Positions 16,060-26,749 are shown, numbered from the stretch's first letter. The stretch: 64,000 bases of DNA from Desertivirga arenae (GCF_017355785.1 NZ_JAFEWE010000011.1:144523-208522), one strand, 5' to 3'. Translations and numbers: made by a program. The notes: generated by a model not told the origin, from the letters alone.

Positions 16060-16571
16060 CCTATTTCTATCTGAAAACCCCTTCCTATAAGGGTTTCATT
16101 ACCACTAATTGCTGCCCCCTTTCGTGCACATGCAATATATGCGAATCTCAAAATCTTTTCCAGCAAAGATGGAGCTTATTCACACTATTAACGAAAGGGG
16201 GACACTAAAATACAACAGAAAGGCCTATTAATACTATGGCAAATGAAAAATCAACACGAGAGAAAGACATTTAACGACTCCAAATGCATGCAAGATAATG
16301 TGAGAAAGGATTTGAGGTTCAAAGAACAAATTTCTGGATTTGGTACGCCATGAACCGGAAGGCCTGCCTATAAAAAAAGAAAGGCCGCATCATGGGGACG
16401 CAGGCCAACTAACCAATTATGATCCTAAAACGCTGACATTACCAACTTATTATCGGGATTATAATTTTTTTTATTTTTTTTAGCAGCTGATTGCCTGACA
16501 TCTCCTCTCCTGTAAATTGAACTATTGGAAGGGATCTGCCGGTAAACAAAAGGAGCTGATAACTTTAAAAT
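16060..16571. other. intergenic region: S8 protease promoter side and SusCD operon tail
   Basis: No gene is evident on either strand. It holds a terminator for the SusCD operon (16371-16406) and an 11-bp GC-rich inverted repeat (CCCCCTTTCGT at 16115-16125, ACGAAAGGGGG at 16191-16201) of unknown meaning. Confidence 0.6.
16371..16406 (-). terminator. terminator of the SusC/SusD operon
   Basis: On the minus strand GGCC(U)GC pairs with GCGGCC around an 11-nt loop, followed by TTTCTTTTTTT. It is 165 bp beyond the stop of the last SusD gene. Confidence 0.65.
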
Positions 16572-18224
16572 TTAATAATCCTCGTTTTGCCCCAGATTCT
16601 TCGTCTTATTAACTTCGTCCTGAGGAATTGGGAATAAATAATTTTTGGAACTGAATACTCTATTTTCAATAAGGAATGGTGTATATGAAAGTGTAGTTCC
16701 CGATTTTAGAATACGCATTCCATAAATAGGAGCATTAAAATAAGTCTCCCCTTCTTTCCAGCGTCGTACATCATAAAACCGCTGCTCTTCAAAACAAAGC
16801 TCCACCCTCCGTTCATTCTTAATCTTAGCCCGCATCTGCTCCTGAGTAAGATTTGTCGGCAGCTTTGGCATTCCGACCCTTTGACGAACAGCATCTACCG
16901 CATTATAGACTTCTGTATTTGGGCCATCAGACTCATTTATTGCCTCGGCATAAGCCAGGAGGATATCAGCATACCGAAATAATACCCAGGGGCGACGTCT
17001 GCTTGTTGCATTATTAATATTATAGGTAGCACTAGTGCTTAAAAATTTCCGCATGTAATAGCCGGACTTAGTTCTATTAACATTGCTTAATACATTATCC
17101 AAACCATTATCGAATGTTTCAACTGCCCGGGTAAGTGAGCCTGTTCTAAAGGTTGAGCCATTGTAAACAATAAATTGTGCCAGGCGAGGATCCCTATTTG
17201 TATAAGGTTTTTGAGGATCGTATCCTGAGGTTGGATCAGAGATGGGTTTGCCGTTTGTCATTTCGAAAGCATCTACCAGGTTTTGCGTTGGGTTTGTTCT
17301 ACCTAAACCTCCGGTAAAACCTATCGGTGCGTTGTTCGCTTCAATGGTATTAATACTGCCTGCAGGTGTTGCAAAAATCACTTCCTTGTTGTAGGAGGTT
17401 GCAGTATTTGTATAATCCCACAAATTTTGAAAATCGGCATTTGACAATAATCCGTGTTTATTCTGGTCAATCAGGACCTTAGCTGCTTTAGCTACTTCAC
17501 GCCAACGATTTTTGTCATTAGCAGGATTGTAGAGAGGACTTGCATAAAATAATAAAACCTTTGTTTTTAAAGCCATGCCTGAAGCTTTGGTTGCCCTTCC
17601 ATAATTAGCAGCGTCCCAATCTTTAGTCCACCCTGCGTCGATCTGATTAATTGCAGAATCACAATCTGCAACTATTGATTGAACTACTTCTTCAACTGAA
17701 TTTCTTGGTAGATCCAAATCTTCAGTTACCTTAAATGATCTGTTAGCTAATACTATTTTTCCATATCTTTTAAATAGCTCGAAATGCATCATAGCACGCA
17801 GGAAAAAAGCTTCCCCTCTTAATTTAGGTAAGTCAGACCGGGGAGTGATTACACTAGTGGGTGATTTCTCTAAAAATACATTAACCACTCTAAGACCATT
17901 ATATAGATTAGTATATTGGCTATCGAAGGTGCGTTGCGGCCCCCAGGTACCATTATTAATCGTATTGATACTACTATTTAAGTTCGAATTAACCGCCTCA
18001 TCGCTTGCACTAGCTAACAGGGCTCCATTACCATCAACATTATACCTGTTGATCAAATAGTTATAACCATTATTGAGGAACTCGCGAACTCTCCGGTCTG
18101 TAACCCAGACGGATTCCTCTGTAATTGGTCCCTGAGAGTAGTCTGGTTTAAAAAAATCATCTTTACAGGAACACAGAAGCGTAAGCAGAATTAGTGCTCC
18201 ATAGGTTTTTTTTATGATCGTCAT
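16572..18224 (-). CDS. SusD/RagB-like nutrient-binding lipoprotein (pair 1)
   Basis: Surface glycan-binding lipoprotein that lids its SusC partner. Lipobox LLCSC near residue 20, then the N-terminal tetratrico-like part with AFFLRAMMHFELFKRYGKI, an almost universal SusD signature, and the C-terminal RRPWVLFRYADILLAYAEAINE and KIKNERRVELCFEEQRFYDVRRW. The end NYLFPIPQDEVN is also typical. Full length at 550 aa. It starts 11 bp after the SusC-like gene, so the two are translated from one mRNA. Ligand specificity cannot be read from the sequence. Confidence 0.95.
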   Translation of the reverse strand: MTIIKKTYGALILLTLLCSCKDDFFKPDYSQGPITEESVWVTDRRVREFLNNGYNYLINRYNVDGNGALLASASDEAVNSNLNSSINTINNGTWGPQRTFDSQYTNLYNGLRVVNVFLEKSPTSVITPRSDLPKLRGEAFFLRAMMHFELFKRYGKIVLANRSFKVTEDLDLPRNSVEEVVQSIVADCDSAINQIDAGWTKDWDAANYGRATKASGMALKTKVLLFYASPLYNPANDKNRWREVAKAAKVLIDQNKHGLLSNADFQNLWDYTNTATSYNKEVIFATPAGSINTIEANNAPIGFTGGLGRTNPTQNLVDAFEMTNGKPISDPTSGYDPQKPYTNRDPRLAQFIVYNGSTFRTGSLTRAVETFDNGLDNVLSNVNRTKSGYYMRKFLSTSATYNINNATSRRRPWVLFRYADILLAYAEAINESDGPNTEVYNAVDAVRQRVGMPKLPTNLTQEQMRAKIKNERRVELCFEEQRFYDVRRWKEGETYFNAPIYGMRILKSGTTLSYTPFLIENRVFSSKNYLFPIPQDEVNKTKNLGQNEDY

Positions 18225-18235
18225 AATAGTTTCTT

Positions 18236-21200
18236 TTATAATTTCACATTAAGGCCTAAAGCATATGTCTTTACATAGGGGTAATTTGAGCCTACACCTG
18301 CTGTGGAGGTTTCAGGGTCAATATCGAGGCCTTTTAATTCAGAAAAAGTAAACAGATTGTACCCCCCGACATAAAGGCGGGCAGCTTTAACAGGAATTTT
18401 CCTTAGAACTTTGGCAGGAAGGCTAATGCCTAATTCTACGGTTCTTAATTTTAGGTAATCTCCAGAACGCAACCAAAAATCGGAGTTGGCTCTATTATTT
18501 GCATTATCTGAAAGAGCTATCCTTGGATATTGAGCTTCAGATGCAGTCTCGGCGGTCCAACTATATCTTGACAACTGATTTAATCCATTGGGACCCGAAA
18601 ATACTATAGGTTTGATATCTATTGTCCTACCTTCAATACCCTGGAACTGAGTGTTTAGATCAAAGATTTTATAATTCAAGTTGAATCCAAAACCATAATA
18701 GACCTTCGGAATATCGGTAAAGTTAGTTGCTACCGCATCTCTGCTATCGATCGTATTATCTCCATTAACATCGCGGTACTTGATATCGCCTGGCACCACC
18801 AATCCAGAAAGAGCTTGCTTAGGACTGGCATCTATTTCTGCCTGATTTTGGAATAAGCCTTCAGCTATATAAAATTGCTTGGTCCCCGAGGAACCAACAT
18901 TACCAATGTTATACCCAATTGGCGACTGATAATCAATAATTCCGGCAGGAAGGTCTCTAAAAACTACCTTATTGTTAGCATAAGTGAAATTACCATTGAA
19001 GGATAATTGCAGATCATTAAAAGCTTTCATGTACTTCAATCCGGCATCAAATCCTTCAGTTCTTGCCTTACCAGAATTTACAGAGCTGACGGTTATTCCA
19101 AGGATACCTGGAAGATTTGAATCCCCTAAAATGTCCCTTCTCTTTTCATTGAAGTAATCGAAAGACAAAGACAAAGAATTTCTGAAAAAGCGAGTATCTG
19201 CCCCGATGTTGAGACGATCAATTTTTTCCCAGGTAGTTTCAGGATTCCCCGTGGGGCCAATTTCATAGGCTGTAGTTGTTGATGAAAAAGACGATCCAAG
19301 GATCGGTCCTGAGCCCCTCGTATATAAGGCTCGATAGGGTAGTCTGACAAGGTTTCCATTAGCATCGTAAGTAGGTGCGACATTGCCACTTCTGCCATAT
19401 GATGCTCTTATTTTAAGATAATCAATTGCTTTAATGCCCCTTAAAAACTGTTCGTCAGACACTACCCAACCTGTCGAGGCTGCAGGAAAAAAGCCAAAAC
19501 GAGAGTTTGGAGCAAAATTCTCTGATCCTGAATAACTGGCAGTAAAACCTGCAAAATATCGATCTTTGAAACCATAATCAGCTCTCATCACCAGCATTCG
19601 TCCCCTGTAATCGATTTGATCTACCACATGGCTGATATACTGCTGACCTCTGACTGCGGCTGTTACCTTATGTTTACCGCCAAAAGTCCTGTCGTAATCC
19701 AGCCCCGCCCAGAATTCATTGTTCTTTGTATTGTTCCCGAAGCCGGCAAATCTGTAAGCAAGGATTGCAGACGTACGGAGGGTATTCCCTTGCGGATCTA
19801 CCACTACATAATTCTCTGTCAAGCCGTTGGTATAATTCCCATAACCATCGTAAGAAAAAAGGGCGTTTACCGAAAGACCGTTTGTTATAAAATCGAGGCG
19901 TTGTTTAGCAGACAACGTTGCAAGCAGAACGTTTGTGCTTGTGCTGGTATAACCCGTGCCTCTTAGTTGACCAAGGGGATTATTTTGATACATTTGGTTT
20001 CCGCCATAACTACCGTCCGCATTTAAAATTGGAAACGCATTAGGAGGTAAATTGAACAAATTATTAAAAACTGCCGCGGACCCCTCACCAACGTCGCTCC
20101 TCTGCTCCCTCCGTAACCCGGCCAGAAGGCTTATACCTAAACTTTTGGTGACATCATAATCCAGATTCAGCCTGAAATTGTATTTCTTGAAGTTCAGGTT
20201 AGGGTCATAATTCTCAGTCTCGGTTTCCTTAAACAAACCGTCCTGATTATAGAAGGTAAGAGCACTGAAATATCGTAACCTGTCGCCTCCACCTCCGAAA
20301 GTTAAAGCATAACGCTGCGTGGGTGCTGAAGAACGGAGAAACCGCCCTACATAATTATTATCAGGATATAAATAAGGGTCTGTTTGATCACGATATCCGT
20401 TCAAAGCAGTTTGGTTATAGGCCTCCACCTGATTAGCATTTCTCAAACCCTGATTATATAGCGAGGCAAAGTCGTAGGAATTCAAAGGAGTTGCAAGGTT
20501 TTTCACTGACTGAAATCCACCCTGAGCATCGAAACTAAGATAACTTCGCCCAGGTTTTCCTCTTTTTGTGCTTACAAGTATTGCGCCGTTAGAAGCGTAA
20601 AGACCATACCAGTTTAATGCAGCAGCATCCTTAAGCACGGATATACTCTCAATTTCACTGATATCCATATCAATAAAGTCGCGCTCTATTCCATCCACTA
20701 AAACAGTAGGCGTGTTTCCAGCAGCATAAGAAGACCGACCTCTAACCATAAAGTTTGCATTGTCACCTCCCGGTTGATTGCTGGTCTGATTAACCAAGAG
20801 CCCACTTAAACGACCGGCTAGTATAGTAGAAAGATTACTTAGTGGAAGTCTGGGCAAGTCGGAAGCATCCAAGGAACTCACAGCGTAGTTCAGTTCTCTT
20901 TTCCTTCGCGAATCAAAAGGAATCCGCACATATTCCTCGTCAGGGTTTGATTCTGTTTTATCAAGAACTATTTCCGGTTGAGGGTCAGCAGCTGCGATTT
21001 TTTTTGGAGCAAATCCAGAGTGGCTCACTAAAAGGGTATCATTAGCAGTGCAATTGATTATAAATTCACCTTTATGATTAGAATAGGCCCCTTTACCTCC
21101 AACTACACCAATTCTGGCATTTGAGACCGGATCTCCTGTTTCGCTGGTGATCCTTCCTTTATATCTTATCTTATTTGCGGTCTGGCTATAGCCTTGCGTA

Positions 21201-21256
21201 CACCATAAAAGCATGAGCACTACAATAGGTTGCCAGTAACATTTAATATTTTTCAT
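18236..21256 (-). CDS. SusC/RagA-like TonB-dependent outer-membrane transporter (pair 1)
   Basis: Outer-membrane importer of oligosaccharides powered by TonB. After the signal peptide (VVLMLLWCTQGYSQ) comes a carboxypeptidase-regulatory-like domain (about 30-100: YKGRITSETGDPVSNARIG), then the plug (ILAGRLSGLLV, FMVRGRSSY, VLVDGIERDF, SVLKDAAALNWYGLYASNGAI) and a long beta-barrel ending in ALGLNVKL. I chose the ATG at 21256, which places a signal peptide at the N terminus. An upstream ATG at 21346 adds 30 non-signal residues and would overlap the preceding SusD gene. In the plug the usual AAxxxYGxxxxNGV reads AALNWYGLYASNGAI. Length 1006 aa. Confidence 0.94.
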   Translation of the reverse strand: MKNIKCYWQPIVVLMLLWCTQGYSQTANKIRYKGRITSETGDPVSNARIGVVGGKGAYSNHKGEFIINCTANDTLLVSHSGFAPKKIAAADPQPEIVLDKTESNPDEEYVRIPFDSRRKRELNYAVSSLDASDLPRLPLSNLSTILAGRLSGLLVNQTSNQPGGDNANFMVRGRSSYAAGNTPTVLVDGIERDFIDMDISEIESISVLKDAAALNWYGLYASNGAILVSTKRGKPGRSYLSFDAQGGFQSVKNLATPLNSYDFASLYNQGLRNANQVEAYNQTALNGYRDQTDPYLYPDNNYVGRFLRSSAPTQRYALTFGGGGDRLRYFSALTFYNQDGLFKETETENYDPNLNFKKYNFRLNLDYDVTKSLGISLLAGLRREQRSDVGEGSAAVFNNLFNLPPNAFPILNADGSYGGNQMYQNNPLGQLRGTGYTSTSTNVLLATLSAKQRLDFITNGLSVNALFSYDGYGNYTNGLTENYVVVDPQGNTLRTSAILAYRFAGFGNNTKNNEFWAGLDYDRTFGGKHKVTAAVRGQQYISHVVDQIDYRGRMLVMRADYGFKDRYFAGFTASYSGSENFAPNSRFGFFPAASTGWVVSDEQFLRGIKAIDYLKIRASYGRSGNVAPTYDANGNLVRLPYRALYTRGSGPILGSSFSSTTTAYEIGPTGNPETTWEKIDRLNIGADTRFFRNSLSLSFDYFNEKRRDILGDSNLPGILGITVSSVNSGKARTEGFDAGLKYMKAFNDLQLSFNGNFTYANNKVVFRDLPAGIIDYQSPIGYNIGNVGSSGTKQFYIAEGLFQNQAEIDASPKQALSGLVVPGDIKYRDVNGDNTIDSRDAVATNFTDIPKVYYGFGFNLNYKIFDLNTQFQGIEGRTIDIKPIVFSGPNGLNQLSRYSWTAETASEAQYPRIALSDNANNRANSDFWLRSGDYLKLRTVELGISLPAKVLRKIPVKAARLYVGGYNLFTFSELKGLDIDPETSTAGVGSNYPYVKTYALGLNVKL

Positions 21257-21339
21257 TCCTTTAAATTCTAGTTGATCTAAGCTGACCGGTGGACAGGCCA
21301 TAAGCTTTTCATTTCTTGTATATTCAAATGTGCATGAGT

Positions 21340-23016
21340 TTACCACCCCTCAGTCTGTATCAGCTTGCCGGCGCTCTTATTAATTTCAGCTTGTGGAACT
21401 GGATAGATATGCATGCGGTCTTCGAAAACCTTATTAAAAGCTGGAAGCTCAAAAACGGAGTAGGTAAATGTTCCGTTAGCTTTCTTTTCTATCTTCATAC
21501 CTTTAGTTGGCTGAGCCACTATCTCAGGCCCTTTCTTCCATCTTAAAATATCCCACCAGCGCATATCTTCAAAAGCAAATTCTACTGCTCGTTCATTCCT
21601 TATCTTATCCCGCATTTGACTTTGGGTAAGATTATCTGGAAGTACCGGCAAACCTGCCCTCACTCTCACCATATCTACTTTTTCTTTTACATCATTTCCC
21701 ACCGGACCTTCTGCTTCATTCAATGCTTCCGCATAATTAAGAAGGACCTCGGCATAACGATAGAATACATAGTTAAGAAGTGCGCTTGCTGTTGACCCAG
21801 AACGTGATGTTTCTGGCCAGAGTCGCTTGATGTAATAGCCGGTTTTTGTAAATGTTAGTGTATTATTAATATCACGTCCATAAGTGATTGCTCCCTGTGC
21901 ATTAGGTTCAGATTGCCAGGTTTCTACCGTTCTTCCCTGCCAGGTTTCTCCATTATAAAGAACATTAACTTTTAGTCTTGGATCTCTGTTAGCGTAAGGA
22001 TTTTGTGGATTGTATCCGGATGTCGGGTCACTAATTGGCTTCCCGTTCTTCATTTCATATAAATCTACATGGTTCTGAGTAACAGATAGGTTTGATTGAG
22101 CTCCGCCAAAACTTGTTGGAACCAGAAAATCACTAATATACGTTCCGACAAACCCTCTTCCTCCCCTAGGCCATATCCTTATGTATTCTGGTGATGTTGG
22201 AACGGTAAGAACTGTTGCATAATCTGGATGCAAAGAAAATTTATTAAGATCGATAATTTCTTTGGCTGCATTAGCTGCCAGTTTCCACTTATCCTTGTTA
22301 TTTGCAGGATTATGCAGGGGACTTGCAGCAAGCATTAACGCTCTTGCTTTCAAGGCCATTGCCGCTGCTCCAGTGGCCCTGTTAGCCTGAGCAGCTGGAT
22401 TGGGCCAATCTTCATTGGTTAATGGCAAGACTTTTCTAGCCTCTTCCAGATCAGCAAGTATCCTTGCCAATACTTCGTCAAAAGAACTGCGAGGCATATC
22501 AACTGCAGCTTCAGTAAATTCCTGTGCTTCGGTAAGCAAAGCAACTCCTCCAAAACGTTTTAATAATTCGAAATAGAAATAAGCCCTTAGATAAAGTTGC
22601 TCGCCTTTAATAAGATCCGGACGATAGTCCGCCGTCCATGGAGTTGAATCCATGTTCGCCAGGGTAGTATTTGCGTTGCGAATCCCCCGGTACATCTGGC
22701 TGTAGATGCTAGCAACATCACTTGCACTTGGATCCAGGAATAACCCTTTATTCATTGCAGCTACCTCCGGTTGAGCCCCATTTGATATTGCTTCGTCAGT
22801 AAACTGCGCTGTCATTCCTTTATATCCACTTAGCCTTCCATAATCATTGATGCTAAATGAATAGGTATTGTCGGCATACCTGGAAGCTTGTAAAGGGTCC
22901 AGAAACACATCTTTTAAAGTTGTCTGAGTTCCAACATCCCGTTGTAAGAAGTCTTTTTCGCACGAAGAGCAGCTAATAGCTACCAAACAAAACAGCAGTG
23001 CTTTTATAGTTTTCAT
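21340..23016 (-). CDS. SusD/RagB-like nutrient-binding lipoprotein (pair 2)
   Basis: Lipoprotein with lipobox AISCSSC near residue 19. LYLRAYFYFELLKRFGGV, ALKARALMLAASPLHNP, YRYAEVLLNYAEALNEAEGP and KIRNERAVEFAFEDMRWWDILRW match SusD throughout 558 aa. The end HIYPVPQAEINKS is canonical. It differs strongly from the other SusD in this operon, so the two pairs probably bind different glycan parts. It lies 17 bp after its SusC partner, and 83 bp separate it from the next SusC. Confidence 0.95.
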   Translation of the reverse strand: MKTIKALLFCLVAISCSSCEKDFLQRDVGTQTTLKDVFLDPLQASRYADNTYSFSINDYGRLSGYKGMTAQFTDEAISNGAQPEVAAMNKGLFLDPSASDVASIYSQMYRGIRNANTTLANMDSTPWTADYRPDLIKGEQLYLRAYFYFELLKRFGGVALLTEAQEFTEAAVDMPRSSFDEVLARILADLEEARKVLPLTNEDWPNPAAQANRATGAAAMALKARALMLAASPLHNPANNKDKWKLAANAAKEIIDLNKFSLHPDYATVLTVPTSPEYIRIWPRGGRGFVGTYISDFLVPTSFGGAQSNLSVTQNHVDLYEMKNGKPISDPTSGYNPQNPYANRDPRLKVNVLYNGETWQGRTVETWQSEPNAQGAITYGRDINNTLTFTKTGYYIKRLWPETSRSGSTASALLNYVFYRYAEVLLNYAEALNEAEGPVGNDVKEKVDMVRVRAGLPVLPDNLTQSQMRDKIRNERAVEFAFEDMRWWDILRWKKGPEIVAQPTKGMKIEKKANGTFTYSVFELPAFNKVFEDRMHIYPVPQAEINKSAGKLIQTEGW

Positions 23017-23033
23017 GTCTTTACTTATGGATA

Positions 23034-26000
23034 TTAAAAGGTTACATTTAGGCCTAAATTGATGATCTTAGTGGTTGGAATTACAGTTGTTCCAGAATTG
23101 TAAGTACCGCCTACGATATTATTTTCAGGATCAACGCCATAGAAATTGGTCCAGGTAAACAGGTTTTGACCGCTGGCAATAAGCATTAAGTTGCTTAAAT
23201 GAAGCCTGTTCAGCACTTTTTTTGGAAAGGAATAAGCTAATTGAACATTCCTTAGCTTAATATAAGAAGCATCCTGAAGGAAAAAATCGTTTACATTCTC
23301 ATTAGGATTTGCAGTTAATCCCGGACGTATTGCCGGCCATGTAGCATTTGTATTATCCGGACGCCACCTTCCTAACATAGGTCCATAATATTGGTTGACA
23401 GTATTACTATAAAAGACCAAATCTGAGCTCACATTATCAACTGCGTTAAATAATGCAGATATCTGGAAGCCTTTGTACCCTAGCTGAATATTAAGTCCGG
23501 CGTTATACTCAGGAATATCAGGATGTCCGATTGGCATACGATCAAGATTGGTGATCATGCCATCTCCGTTTATATCCTCGAACTTCAAATCCCCAGGAAT
23601 AGATCTTGCACTTGTGAGATTATTAAGAGGACTGTTATCAATATCAGCCTGATCTTTGTAGAAGCCAATGAAATGGTAGCCATAATAAGTTCCCAGAGGT
23701 GTACCTTTAGCTCTAAGATTTGGTAACACCCCAGGCGCCTCATCCAATACTTCCCTTCTGTTGCGGGCAAAACTCATATTCGCTGTAATACTATACGTAA
23801 AGGCCTTAGATCGATTTTGAAATCCAGCAGATAGTTCGTAGCCATGGTTATAGTTAACCCCGTAATTTGTGTTGGGAACTGTTGCACCATAGGTAGCAAA
23901 ACTTGTAGCGCCCCGCGTAGTTAAAATATTTGATCTTCTATCGTCAAAGAGCTCGGCTGTAAAACTTAATTTATCGCGAAGGAAAGTAGCATCGAGGGCG
24001 ATATTCCTTTTTAGGGAAGTCTCAAAACTTACGTAAGGGTTTCCATACTGCGTTTGGGTATAAGTAGTGGCACTGAAATTACTATTTGGGTTACCAAAGG
24101 GAATATTAGCTCCCGCTCCAAACCTGTCCTGGTAATAAAATCTTCCTGTACCGGGACTAGGTATACCTACTTTACCCACAGATCCTCTTAATTTTAACAT
24201 TGAGATCCAATCGATCTCTTTCATAAAATTCTCATTGGCAATATTATACCCGAGCGATACTGCCGGGAAAAACCCATAGCGATAACCTTTCGCATAATTC
24301 TCTGACCCATTATAAGTAGCACTTGCACCAAACAGATACTTTCCTCCAAAATTATAATCAACCTTAGTGATAATCCCCTGATTAGCGAAAGGTGCTGATG
24401 CATCTAAAGATCCACGTAATTCCCGCTGCCCAATAAAGTTACCTGAGACATTATGCTTACCAAATGTTCTTGCATAGTTAAGAAAGACCTGAAGGTTTGT
24501 CTTATTGTACCCTGTTCTGGTATAAGCTGGGGCACCCAGGAAATCGTTATAGGTAGAAGAAAAAGGACTCAGTTCCCGAGTAGATTTATCCAGGCTAAAA
24601 TATCCAACACTTCCCCGCTGGAGCTTTCCGGAAATAAACGTTGCATCGTATCCAAGCTGAGCCTTCAGTGAAAGGCCTTGAGTGAGAAAATCAAGTTTTT
24701 GATTCAACGTAAAAACAGCCTCAGCTACATTATTATCTGTAAATGCATACCCACCATAGGTTAAAAAAGCATAAGGATTAAATGAATTGACTCCCCATGC
24801 GTAATTGACAATATGATTATAAGTATTATCAAGAGCTTGTATATCGGGGTCTGACGAGTTGGTATACTGAGGGAAAAATGGTATCCCCCAGGTTGGGATT
24901 TTTAACGATCGTCCTACCAATCCTTCTATTCCATTACCTACTACACCCGCCGGATCATTATACTGACTCATCCCTGCAGGACTATAGCGATGCTCATTTC
25001 TTCCTGCCAGGTTAGCCTCGAAATTAGTGGTAGGTGAAATATCAATCCCTACCCTTGCCCTAAAATTATAACGTGAATAACTAGGACTCGTACTATAATC
25101 TAAAGGCGTTTTAAATTCTTTAAAATTTCCTTGCTCTGACTGATAGCCGAATGATGTGAAATATCTAACGTTTTTAGTACCTCCTGATACTGTTAGATTT
25201 TGCTGATTTTGGTACCAGGTATCTTTTACCAGCTCATCATACCAATTTACATTAGGATATAATAAGGGGTCTCCGGTTCCCGCTTTGAATATCTGCAGGT
25301 CTTCATCCGTAAAAGTTCTGGCCTCACCAATATTGTCTTGTCCTTCAGAATAGATCATCGCACTTTCATATGCACCAAGAATGCCTGGCCTTGATGTAGG
25401 ACTTACAAATCCAAAATTTGAACTAAAAGTTACTCTGGCTGGCCCTGTTTTACCTCTTTTTGTAGTGATAACTATAACCCCATTGGCTCCCTTCAATCCG
25501 TATAATGCTGTTGAGGCAGCGTCTTTCAGGATGTTAACACTTTCAATCTCATTGGGATCAATATCTCCAAAGGTTGTTCTTTCAACTCCATCTACAATAA
25601 TTAAAGCAGTAGCTGATGAAGAAACTCTTCCTCTGATGTATAGGTTGGCTGAATTGAAGCCTGGACGTCCCTGAGTTTGTTGTGCTACAAGTCCGGGTAC
25701 CACCCCAGCTAATGCTTGCGTAACATTTGTTACCGGCGATCGAAGTAATTCTTTACCGGAAATGGTACTGATAGCTGCAGTTACATCAGCCCTTTTCTGA
25801 CTGGTATAACCATTGACCACAACTTCTGTCAAGGAATTTGACTGTGGAGCAAGTGTAACGGATATGTTTTCAGAACCTTTTATTGCAACTTCTCGCTGTT
25901 GAAACCCAATGAAAGAGAATATCAGAACCGCACCGGAAGGAGCACTTATTGAAAATGCACCATTCTTGTCTGTTTGAGTACCGGTTGAAGCGCCTTTTAC

Positions 26001-26219
26001 CTTAACACTTACTCCCGGCAACGGCTCCCCTGTATTATCTTTAACAATACCTTTTATGATTTCCTGAACACTGGAGCCGGAAAGATTAGTAGTCGGACTA
26101 AAATTTACTGCATTTGAATCAGATGGTAAAAAAACTGCAATTACTGTAAATAGCAAGATAAGAAAGGCCCTGGAGTACATTAATTTACCCGAAGAGTTGC
26201 AAAAGACCTTGTTGTGCAT
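23034..26219 (-). CDS. SusC/RagA-like TonB-dependent outer-membrane transporter (pair 2)
   Basis: First gene of the SusC-SusD-SusC-SusD operon. A signal segment (AFLILLFTVIAVFLP) precedes the regulatory-like domain IIKGIVKDNTGEPLPGVSV, then a TonB-box-like VVNGYTSQKRADVTAAIS and the plug with SVNILKDAASTALYGLKG followed by ANGVIVITTKRG. A barrel of about 800 residues ends IINLGLNVTF. Start uncertain: ATGs at 26237, 26219 and 26180 are all in frame. 26219 gives the usual 15-20 polar residues before the hydrophobic core. No ECF sigma/anti-sigma pair or hybrid two-component sensor accompanies the operon in this window. Confidence 0.94.
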   Translation of the reverse strand: MHNKVFCNSSGKLMYSRAFLILLFTVIAVFLPSDSNAVNFSPTTNLSGSSVQEIIKGIVKDNTGEPLPGVSVKVKGASTGTQTDKNGAFSISAPSGAVLIFSFIGFQQREVAIKGSENISVTLAPQSNSLTEVVVNGYTSQKRADVTAAISTISGKELLRSPVTNVTQALAGVVPGLVAQQTQGRPGFNSANLYIRGRVSSSATALIIVDGVERTTFGDIDPNEIESVNILKDAASTALYGLKGANGVIVITTKRGKTGPARVTFSSNFGFVSPTSRPGILGAYESAMIYSEGQDNIGEARTFTDEDLQIFKAGTGDPLLYPNVNWYDELVKDTWYQNQQNLTVSGGTKNVRYFTSFGYQSEQGNFKEFKTPLDYSTSPSYSRYNFRARVGIDISPTTNFEANLAGRNEHRYSPAGMSQYNDPAGVVGNGIEGLVGRSLKIPTWGIPFFPQYTNSSDPDIQALDNTYNHIVNYAWGVNSFNPYAFLTYGGYAFTDNNVAEAVFTLNQKLDFLTQGLSLKAQLGYDATFISGKLQRGSVGYFSLDKSTRELSPFSSTYNDFLGAPAYTRTGYNKTNLQVFLNYARTFGKHNVSGNFIGQRELRGSLDASAPFANQGIITKVDYNFGGKYLFGASATYNGSENYAKGYRYGFFPAVSLGYNIANENFMKEIDWISMLKLRGSVGKVGIPSPGTGRFYYQDRFGAGANIPFGNPNSNFSATTYTQTQYGNPYVSFETSLKRNIALDATFLRDKLSFTAELFDDRRSNILTTRGATSFATYGATVPNTNYGVNYNHGYELSAGFQNRSKAFTYSITANMSFARNRREVLDEAPGVLPNLRAKGTPLGTYYGYHFIGFYKDQADIDNSPLNNLTSARSIPGDLKFEDINGDGMITNLDRMPIGHPDIPEYNAGLNIQLGYKGFQISALFNAVDNVSSDLVFYSNTVNQYYGPMLGRWRPDNTNATWPAIRPGLTANPNENVNDFFLQDASYIKLRNVQLAYSFPKKVLNRLHLSNLMLIASGQNLFTWTNFYGVDPENNIVGGTYNSGTTVIPTTKIINLGLNVTF

Positions 26220-26237
26220 AAGGAAAAATACATACAT

Positions 26238-26749
26238 ACTTAATAGTTTAAAATAGATTGGTTACTGCATTTTATAAATTACTGCTGTTCGTTTAAGAGC
26301 TACTGCTTCTAAAACTCAAGCAATTTTTCAGGAGGATAAACCTCCGGGTAATCACTGGAGGAATATCTGATTTGGATAAAAACAGCACCATTACTTGCAA
26401 GTGCCAAAGTGAGAAGTTTTTAAACATAATGGTTCTAATTGGTTAGGTCAAACTTCATTATTATCGCAGCATTAGAAGGCATTAAAAATCTGCAAATAAG
26501 GGTCTATTTTTAAGCAACCGTTCCCAAAACCGCTTTTGAGGGCATTCAGGAAGGGGAATTGATAGATTCCGCAGTAAAAAAATCGTTTTTTTGAGAAGCA
26601 AGTATTAACCTTTAATTAACGATGGCTTAGTTTTGAAAGATGTATACAGGAAATTATAGAGGATTAAAGGCATTCACAGGCCGTATAGGATGCAACAAAA
26701 AAGGGCGCACTTTTCGGTGCGCCCAACTTGACAGATCTTTTCAAGTAAT
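26238..26749. other. intergenic region between SusC operon and GH3
   Basis: No coding sequence is convincing. It must contain the SusCD operon promoter, which I could not place, and it holds the GH3 terminator at 26695-26726. Confidence 0.55.
26695..26726 (-). terminator. GH3 terminator
   Basis: GGGCGCAC and GTGCGCCC arms with a 6-nt loop. On the minus strand a U-run follows. It is 25 bp beyond the GH3 stop codon. Confidence 0.9.
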
